Below, one piece after another: positions 57,701-64,000 of a stretch of DNA of 64,000 bases. Source of the stretch: Brienomyrus brachyistius (lineage: Eukaryota > Chordata > Actinopteri > Osteoglossiformes > Mormyridae); the NCBI RefSeq assembly GCF_023856365.1, contig NC_064552.1:1543811-1607810 (forward strand), read 5' to 3'. The notes under the pieces are model-generated. The model saw only the letters and a list, made by a program, of their open reading frames with translations, did no database searches and had not been told where the DNA came from. Each line of letters opens with the position of its first letter. Position 1 is the stretch's first letter. Position numbers and translations under genes: made by a program.

Positions 57701-60580
57701 TTAATGATTTGTCAGAGAGACATTTCCTCTGGGCACTCCAACAAGCAGCCTGGCTAATTGATGGTTCTAAATTGCCCATGATGTATGATTGTGTGATGGA
57801 CCGGCATCCCGTTCAGGGCGTCCCCTGCCCTGTGATGGACCGGCATCCCACCCAAGGTGTCCCCTGCCCTGTGCCCTGTGATGGACCGGCATCCCACCCA
57901 AGGTGTCCCCTGCCCTGTGCCCAGTGATGGACCGGCATCCCGTTCAGGGCGTCCCCTGCCCTGTGATGGACCGGCATCCCACCCAAGGTGTCCCCTGCCC
58001 TGTGCCCTGTGCTGTCCCTGCGACTCTGACCAGGATAAATGGTCTGCTGTATGGATGTTGGAGTATCCAGAAATGCACTAAACTAGACTAAAACACTGCA
58101 GTGAAGCAGAATACTACAGGTTTCAAGTTTTAACCCATCTCACACTTTATGAGCAGTAGCGGCGACACTGCTGCTCCAGGAGGGGCGCTAGTGAGTGGTT
58201 TTCTGACGTGCAGTGCGTCTGGCTCTGCCACAGGTGGGCGTCCTCCTGCACTACTCCTCGCTGGCCAGCCTGCTGTGGTTGGCCGTCAGCGCCAGGTTCA
58301 TCTACACCCAGGTGAGCAGAGAGGTGCCCCAGGGTCCGGATGGGGACCCCTGCTCCCCCCAGAGACCCCCACCAGGCATTGTGAGGTATGTGGGGGGGGG
58401 GGGGGAGTGGGGGACACTCATAACTGACAGGGTGACTGTTAGGTCTCAAAGTAGGAAAAGTCCATTACAGCTGGACAAGGAGCAAACTGTCTCCCATAAA
58501 AACTCGCTACAAATGCAAATATCAGATATGATGCTATAATTTGAATGATTATTCTGTCTGTTATCCATAAATGAAACACTGTCTTTACGGGGCCTCTTCC
58601 AGCTGCCTATACCTGCCCTTTGGTAAGTCCGTCCCTGACCAGCTGTAAATGGCCATATACCGATCAGTACGATTCAGTGTAAGCTTAAACTACCAGGGGT
58701 ACGGCTCCACGCCGCTCTGAACTAGCCTCAGTGAGGCGAATGGAGGTCAACAGCAGCCTGAGGTGAGTTTCTCTTCCGGCAGGTTCTACCTGGTTAGTGA
58801 CGGTGTCCCACTCCTCATCTGTGCTATCACCGCGGCCACCAACATCCAGAACTACGGCAGCAGCGACAGCAGCCCTTTGTAAGTAGGGGGCCCCGGGCCC
58901 CAGGCCCCCGCCCCCGCTCACACACGCCTCCGCCCGGGACCTGCTGTTCCAGCACTGTTCTGTCCTTCCTGCCGCGTTTTTAAGGGACCTTAAAATAGCC
59001 CAGAACTTGCAGAAGGTGCTTGTGCAGAACTGTCACGTTTCCTGTGGTGATGATGTCCTCGTGGTTATGAGGCCAGTGTGGTAAAACATGAGTGACTCCC
59101 ACGGTGCGTTAATGAGGGCCGGGTGCAGGGGGCGGGCCTTGCTGATGTCACGCCGGCGACTCCCCCAGGAATGTGATTAATGAGCTTCCCGTTGCGCAGC
59201 TGCTGGGTCGCCTGGGAGCCAAGCCTCGGCGCTTTCTACGGTCCTGTGGCGCTCATCGTCCTGGCGACCTGTGGCTACTTCCTGTGCGCCTCCATCGAAC
59301 TGCGGCGGCACCCCGAGCGCCGATACGAGCTGCAGGTGACGCCAGAGGAGCGGCGGCGCCCTGTGGGTGGGGCGGCGGGACCGGGCGACGCCCCCGGTGC
59401 CACGCTGGCCAATGAGATCTCGCTGAGGGCACAGCTGCACACCGCCGCCTTCACCTTGCTCCTCTTCCTCAGCACCTGGGCCTTCGGCGCACTGGCTGTA
59501 TGGCTGAGCCCCATCCTTGATATGGTTTTCAGCTGCTTGTATGGAGCATCCTGTGCCAGTCTGGGCCTCTTCCTGCTCATCCAGCACTGTGCCAAACGTG
59601 AAGACGTCTGGCAGCGCTGGTGGGCATGCCGCTCTGCCCCACCCCCCGCTGCCGCCCCTGCCAAGCCCAGCGCCAACGGTGACGCCCCCTCTGCCCACGC
59701 GGGCCCCCCGGCCTTACAGCCAGGCCCCTGTTGTGTGATCCCACTCTGCCAGAGGGAGACAGAGGGTGACGTACAGACTGGCACCCCCTCCGGGCCGCCA
59801 CTACAGAGCTGTCTGAAGGACAGGGCTAAGCCACGCCCCCTCAGCAGGTACACCTACCAAGCGGCGTCGTCAAGTTTGGACAGCAGCGCTCACAGCTCGT
59901 ACCCGGAGAGCTCGCAGTGCGCCCTCGAGCTGCACCCCTGCCACACACGTGATGCAGATGTGTGCCACGGCATGCGGGAGGCTCACTCGTGTCACTGCGT
60001 CCGTGACACATTGCCGTGCTCGAGCCCAAGCGACTTGGAGGCATGCCACAGCACGAACGAGGGCCACACGTGTCATGAGGCGCTTGCATGTGCCGGCTCA
60101 CATGATGGACACGCCTGTGACAGCACGCATGAGGCACACGCATGTGAGTGCATGCGCCAATGTCATGTGTACAGATGCATGCGTGAAGGACACAGCTGTA
60201 ACAGCGTGCACGAGGGACACACGTGTAAATGCATGCATGAAGGATACACGTGTGGATGCACACGTGAAGGACACGCCTGTAGCAGCATGCATGAAGGCTG
60301 CTGCAATTACCACCGGCAGCAGGCGTGCCCGCAAGCGGACCCCTTCGCCATCGTATGCCATGGCACCGCCAGTCCCAGCTCTGCCCTCTATGGCTACAGG
60401 AAGATGGCCAATAGGGAGACACTGCTTCCACTGGAGGTGGACTCACAGAATGTGGCCAATCAGATGCAAGCACCCGCCTACCCACAGACACAAACCAATC
60501 AGAACAGAAGCCAAAAGGAAGGCTTGAAGCAGCAGGGCCACATACGGACCGGACTGTGGAAGAACGAGACCAGTGTCTGA
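48743..60580 (+). CDS. adgra1: Adhesion G protein-coupled receptor A1 (GPR123-like), 6 coding exons, 627 aa
   Basis: Coding exons are 48743-48745 (ATG only), 55696-55823, 57134-57257, 58234-58385, 58783-58878 and 59200-60580. All junctions are GT/AG and all phases agree. The start mirrors the mammalian protein, where M is followed directly by a short segment ending in [13 protein letters not shown] at TM1. Seven membrane spans lie at about residues 15-37, 51-71, 90-108, 140-158, 176-198, 250-270 and 272-294, with family signatures [17 protein letters not shown] and CAKREDVW. There is no large N-terminal ectodomain, as known for ADGRA1. The long tail ends IRTG-WKNETSV, a class I PDZ-binding motif. 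It is a plasma-membrane, probably neuronal orphan receptor (family knowledge). The a/b paralogue is not assigned. Confidence 0.95.
49990..51420. repeat. Minisatellite in adgra1 intron 1, 44-bp unit, about 32 copies
   Basis: Unit 'gttataggctgggtttcagt' plus 'cccatggacagagtggtgtcatca'. Blocks recur at about 50,411, 50,719 and 50,983 (308 and 264 bp, i.e. 7 and 6 units), showing higher-order duplication. Confidence 0.95.
51420..53840. other. adgra1 intron 1, no further feature seen
   Basis: Unique sequence with short frames only; nothing gene-like on either strand. Confidence 0.5.
53845..54170. repeat. Minisatellite, 10-11-bp unit, in adgra1 intron 1
   Basis: Repeats of 'caggcccaaga'/'caggcccagga' with interspersed 'catgcccaaaa' variants. 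Long frames on both strands are repeat artefacts. Confidence 0.9.
54675..54885. repeat. Minisatellite, 14-bp unit, in adgra1 intron 1
   Basis: Unit 'gcggcctgatgagt' and variants ('gcggccttctgagt'), about 15 copies. Confidence 0.85.
55696..55823 (+). CDS. adgra1: adgra1 exon 2 (TM1)
   Basis: Starts [17 protein letters not shown] and runs through TM1 to VTYIVHH. Ends in phase 2 at a GTAAGG donor. Confidence 0.95.
56105..56302. repeat. Minisatellite, 15-bp unit, in adgra1 intron 2
   Basis: Alternating 'gtgcgtgagagcaga' and 'gtgcgtgcgagcaga', about 13 copies, starting about 280 bp after exon 2. Confidence 0.95.
57134..57257 (+). CDS. adgra1: adgra1 exon 3 (TM2)
   Basis: Reads (S)[18 protein letters not shown], then [10 protein letters not shown]. 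Acceptor 'cctctccag', donor GTGAGT, ends phase 0. Confidence 0.95.
57790..58015. repeat. Minisatellite, about 38-56-bp unit, in adgra1 intron 3
   Basis: Five copies of 'gatggaccggcatccc' followed by 'cccaaggtgtcccctgccct' or 'gttcagggcgtcccctgccc', with variable spacers. Confidence 0.85.
58234..58385 (+). CDS. adgra1: adgra1 exon 4 (TM3)
   Basis: Starts [10 protein letters not shown] and ends GIVR (split codon) at donor GTATGT. The CAG|GTGAGC at 58,312 looks like a donor but reading through it keeps the family-typical loop. Confidence 0.9.
58783..58878 (+). CDS. adgra1: adgra1 exon 5 (TM4)
   Basis: Reads [19 protein letters not shown], then NIQNYG, and ends in phase 2 at GTAAGT. Confidence 0.95.
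59200..60580 (+). CDS. adgra1: adgra1 exon 6 (TM5-7 and cytoplasmic tail)
   Basis: Starts (F)[15 protein letters not shown] after acceptor 'gttgcgcag' and ends NETSV-TGA. It contains TM5-7, a Pro/Ala-rich segment and the Cys/His repeat of 59,935-60,315. Confidence 0.95.
59935..60315 (+). repeat. adgra1: Cys/His-rich coding repeat in adgra1 tail
   Basis: Ten or so degenerate 11-12-residue units of the form C-x(2-4)-(H/R)EGH-x-C (e.g. [17 protein letters not shown]), residues about 413-540. At DNA level units share 'gaaggacacacgtgtaa' and 'tgcatgcatgaagg'. I know of no such repeat in the mammalian protein. Confidence 0.85.
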
Positions 60581-60940
60581 GTCCTGGGAGGAACCAGCTA
60601 CTGTAATCTCACTTTTATATTGCTCTTCGGTATTCTGGGTCTGACTTCCCTCTCCATCATTGGCCTGCATAACATCCACAGAGTTATATTTTCCTATGAA
60701 GGCAACGGTGAAAACCAAGGCAAACATTAAAAAGCATCTTTAACCTAAAAGACGAATAGGTAAAAAAGACCAATCATATATCTCTGTCGTCATGATTGAG
60801 CATGTTTGGACGTTTAAGGTTAGCAAAGGAGCACTGAAGGCAACTATAATTCTAAGCAGCAATCACTGACTTCCATGTTTGAGACACTTACAATTGTTGT
60901 GAAATTATGGGTGTTTTAATGGTTGAAATGTGTAAACTGA

Positions 60941-60946
60941 AATAAA
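60941..60946 (+). terminator. adgra1: Likely adgra1 polyadenylation signal
   Basis: AATAAA about 360 bp after the stop codon. Further AATAAA motifs at 61,323 and 62,394 could be distal signals. Confidence 0.5.
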
Positions 60947-60949
60947 ACG

Positions 60950-62940
60950 GTGAGGTAAAACAATTCATTAAAGGAAAGAATCGCTTCTCATGAGTTGTAG
61001 AGGACCAAAATGTATCTGGGCTGAGGAGTCCAACCCATCCTTTTATTATCGTGTCATGTGATTGGAATGAGCCAATAGGAGCCGATGTTAGAGCCGAGCC
61101 GTGTAGCTTGAACCAAAGCATGTCATGCTCTGGAGGTGTGGAATTTTTTTTTAATTAATTTGCCAAAACACACTTTGGAAACATATCGCAAAACAGTGCC
61201 AATCTTTTTTGATTGTGATAAATGGGGACCCACTTGAAGCTGCGGAACTTTAAAGTGTTTTAATTTTTCTGCGTACAGTCTTTATTGGCAACGGTGGTGT
61301 TCATGCTGCAATGGACAAAAAAATAAATACCACATTTATCATTTTTAAGCTAACGTCATTCTAGGCTTTCCTTGTGAGTGTGATTTTACTCGCATCTGAC
61401 ATGCAGCGGTTATGACATGTATTCGGTTATGAGTCTGTATATCAAAGCCGCTCCGTTTATGAGGATGTTAATTACTTAATGTGGTCAGGCGTGTCAGGAC
61501 GTGGTACCCTCGCCGGTGCTGTTCGGCTGGCTGAGACACCTACATGTGCTCGTACGTGCCACTGGGCGCCTGCTTGGGTGAGCAACAGCCGTAGCTTCGA
61601 CGGAGCAGAACACAGACGCAGACTCTGGTGAGATCAGCGAGCGCTGCGGCCGAACAGCGGCCTGTATGACTGCCGCTACGGTCTCGTTTGATGATGGATC
61701 GTTTCTGTGAAACGTCCAGCCGTGACGGTTAATACTCTAAGCTGTTTAGAAGAGGCTGGACAGAAATAACAAGAAAAAGGTTTCAAAGACGACAGTTTAG
61801 AGGAGCCCTGTGATGCTGTGCTGTGCATCAGTCTGCCTCTTTAGAGCTTGTCCTGTTTCATTATGATTATGGCTCCAAAGCACCAACACGGGGATTAATT
61901 ATGAAAATATAACGTGTCTCGTTAACACGAGGGTCAGAAATCTCTAATTCGTTCCTCTCAGTCGTACAGTCAGTCCCAGCAGGTGTGTGAAATCCCATCG
62001 AAACAGACAACACTTCTGCTTGATTTCAGTTCATTCATCACCGTCTTTAACGCAACACCAGCCTTGAAAATCGATCCGTTTCAGTAATCGCCTGGAAACC
62101 AGACACTATTTTTTTTGCTTTGTTTCGTTTTCAGGTATCTGACTCCACAAATAATGCACTATTTCCCCTGCTCTCGGTTACGTCCACAAAGCCCCACATT
62201 TGCAGCCATATATGATGTCTGTGCTGTGAGTGTCAGTGTGCTGAATCCGGACAGGGCTTCATGAGTCAGTGCTCCTGTTTTTAAATGACCCCCTCGGTTT
62301 GCGCCAGATTGTCTGTAACATGCACCAAAGGCTCATTTCTCACTTTGCTTTCACATGGAAACGTTTCTGACTAATATGTTTTGTAATCACAAATAAAGGT
62401 GTTTCTGCTGGGTCCTTCCCTGATGCTGTGTTCCAGTGCTTGTGTTTCTCTTAATAACTGGGGATCACTGCACGACAGCTGCCTGCCTGTGTCACAGAGG
62501 AAGCACTAAACACTCCAGCATTGTATTTCAGGGTGTCATTGTTCTCAGTGTTGCGGTCTGGCCTGAATTAACAGAATCAGAGGGTTTTCTCAGACGCTGC
62601 CTTTCCATGCCGTAAAACCGGCTTGTTTATGCTGTTATCAAGAAGCCTGTCGTCACGCTGAAGCTGCCTTCTGCTGAAATATCTCACAGCTGTTAACGAG
62701 TCACAGGCTGCCTGCATGATCCGCAGCAGGTCTGGAAGCAGCTGCCCTCTGCGTGGGAACATCATGCATGACATCATGCTGGACACTTTTTACCATGGTA
62801 AACAGTGGTTTTCAACAATAACACCAGCAGCAGTCTGAGACTACTTTGTAGGCAGTGCTAACCAAAACCAGTTGAGGTTATCTAGGTGGTAATATAGCCC
62901 AGTGGCGCCTCCTATCTGGTGACAAAGGCAGTGAAGCAGA
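60950..62940. other. Downstream of adgra1, no gene seen
   Basis: Possibly extended 3' UTR, then unique non-coding sequence. AT-rich patches and short frames only. Confidence 0.45.
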
Positions 62941-62944
62941 TAAA

Positions 62945-63232
62945 ATGGCCACAATCTTCTGCTTTAGCATTTTGCTTCTGCGCTTGTTAATCCTGTTACT
63001 CTTCCCTGCCTCATCAGGCTTCTGGGTAACGTGGTACTTGCCCGGTGGGAGTCTTCCTGAGGGCTCCAGTTCTCTGGTCCACTTCCCTGTGCATAAAAGC
63101 TTCTACAGGCAGGTCTTCGGCCCAGACCAGCACAAGAGGCAGCAGGCGGAAAATGCTGCCCTGACTGAGCACTGGATCAGCCTGCCCTGCTTCCACTGCA
63201 AGAGCGCAGTGCAAAGCAGTGCTCCTGTGTGA
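62945..63232 (+). CDS. Possible small secreted protein (95 aa)
   Basis: ATG in strong context (ataaaATGG). Residues 1-25 form a good signal peptide (FSILLLRLLILLLFPASSG). The mature part has a HFPVHKSFYRQVF segment, basic KRQQ, a CFHC pair and a hydrophilic end. A polyadenylation signal AATAAA follows at 63,316-63,321, 84 bp after the stop. It has no introns and no recognised family. It may be a lineage-specific single-exon gene or a chance frame; the mature codons look evenly used and not repetitive. Confidence 0.35.
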   Translation: MATIFCFSILLLRLLILLLFPASSGFWVTWYLPGGSLPEGSSSLVHFPVHKSFYRQVFGPDQHKRQQAENAALTEHWISLPCFHCKSAVQSSAPV

Positions 63233-63734
63233 GGAGCGCAGACAGGCTCAGAAGGGTGAAAACACTCATATTTCACCTTACGGTCACTGAAGCCATACAA
63301 CCAAAAGCGCACTGGAATAAACTCGGCCTATGAACATTCGTGACTGAAGATGAAACTGTTCTGATGACTATTTCAAATCAGCATATTTCGGCTGTTGGGA
63401 CTGATTCCCTCTCAGATATTCAGTATCACAACTGGATTTTATTGTACATTAGATGTATCAGATATAACATGCTGTATATTTTCTGTAATTTCACCAAAGG
63501 TATTTAATTACTATAAATATATAAAAGTAAGATGCATATAATTCACTGCTAGATAATTAAATGCTTTCTATTCTAACTTAAGCTCAGATAGCAGGTTATA
63601 ATGGATGTTTCAAAGGCAACCTAATGAATATAATACAAATCATGTGTTATACTGCCACCATGGGGTGTAAACCTGAAGTATTGTAAACTATCCATTCGTG
63701 AAACATAAATGGAGTAGGAGGGGCCTGAAGCCGA

Positions 63735-64000
63735 TCCGAGGCAGCAGAGAGGACAGAGCAGGGGACAGACTGGGCGGGATGTCAGCCCGACACAGGGCAA
63801 CGGGCAGGGGACAGACTGGGCGGGATGTCAGCCCGACACGGGGCAACGGGCAGGGGACAGACCGGGCGGGATGTCAGCCCGACACAGGGCAACGGGCAGG
63901 GGACAGACTGGGCGGGATGTCAGCCCGACACGGGGCAACGGGCAGGGGACAGACTGGGCGGGATGTCAGCCCGACACGGGGCAACGGGCAGGGGACAGAC
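63735..64000. repeat. Minisatellite, 46-bp unit, runs off the window
   Basis: Unit 'gggcgggatgtcagcccgac' plus 'acggggcaacgggcaggggacagact', at least 5 copies, nearly identical. Confidence 0.95.

Noticed and set aside
58312..58318. Alternative donor CAG|GTGAGC inside adgra1 exon 4
   Set aside because: Ending there would remove the loop present in the family and break the phase to exon 5; reading on to 58,385 restores it.
60600..64000. miR-202 hairpin expected near ADGRA1 by human synteny
   Set aside because: I looked for the mature miR-202 sequences by eye and found none in the window.

Overview
The window looks like nuclear DNA of a ray-finned (teleost-type) fish. The evidence is spliced genes with GT/AG introns, a DANA/Mermaid-like tRNA-derived SINE, 3' ends of fish-type LINEs, a Tc1-like transposon with a hAT MITE nested in it, a class I-type endogenous retrovirus, very many minisatellites, and a clear orthologue of the adhesion GPCR gene adgra1. 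I cannot name the species.

1-15.8 kb, minus strand: a tandem array made by repeated unequal exchange. Two ingredients alternate. One is an unrecognised gene with a membrane-anchor first exon, several acidic Pro/Glu-rich exons built of 45-bp (15-residue) units, and a set of small phase-0 C-terminal exons. The other is a three-exon gene for a 208-residue C2H2-type zinc-finger protein. I see three copies of the first (3' ends near 1.56, 6.45 and 11.34 kb) and two nearly identical copies of the second (3.94-5.99 and 8.87-10.91 kb). The 5' flank of a further copy lies at the left edge. One acidic exon in copy 3 has grown to about 36 units with a 720-bp higher-order repeat. Several exon copies carry stops or lost splice sites, so the array mixes intact and decayed modules.

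15.9-22.37 kb: a minus-strand endogenous retrovirus in the 5' flank of copy 3. It has a Lys1,2-type primer-binding site, a polypurine tract, RNase H and integrase, and an env transmembrane subunit with a CX6CC motif. It is defective: most of gag, the RT catalytic core and most of env SU are missing, and the 3' LTR is truncated. The shared parts of its two LTRs look identical, so it is young.

22.4-47.6 kb: mostly non-genic. It holds LINE 3' ends, a possible DNA-transposon relic with a zinc-finger ORF, a CpG-rich promoter-like patch, one candidate orphan exon, a striking 28-bp-arm hairpin, the Tc1/hAT nest and at least ten minisatellites, including about 1 kb of CCAG/CCAC and a 20-bp array rich in CACGTG.

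47.7-60.95 kb, plus strand: adgra1 (GPR123-like). It has a CpG-rich promoter and 5' UTR exon, an exon whose last codon is the start ATG, and five further coding exons giving a 627-residue seven-pass receptor without a large ectodomain. Its cytoplasmic tail carries an expanded Cys/His-rich repeat and ends in a PDZ-binding motif. Downstream are a possible small secreted-protein ORF (62.9-63.2 kb) and a minisatellite running off the right edge.
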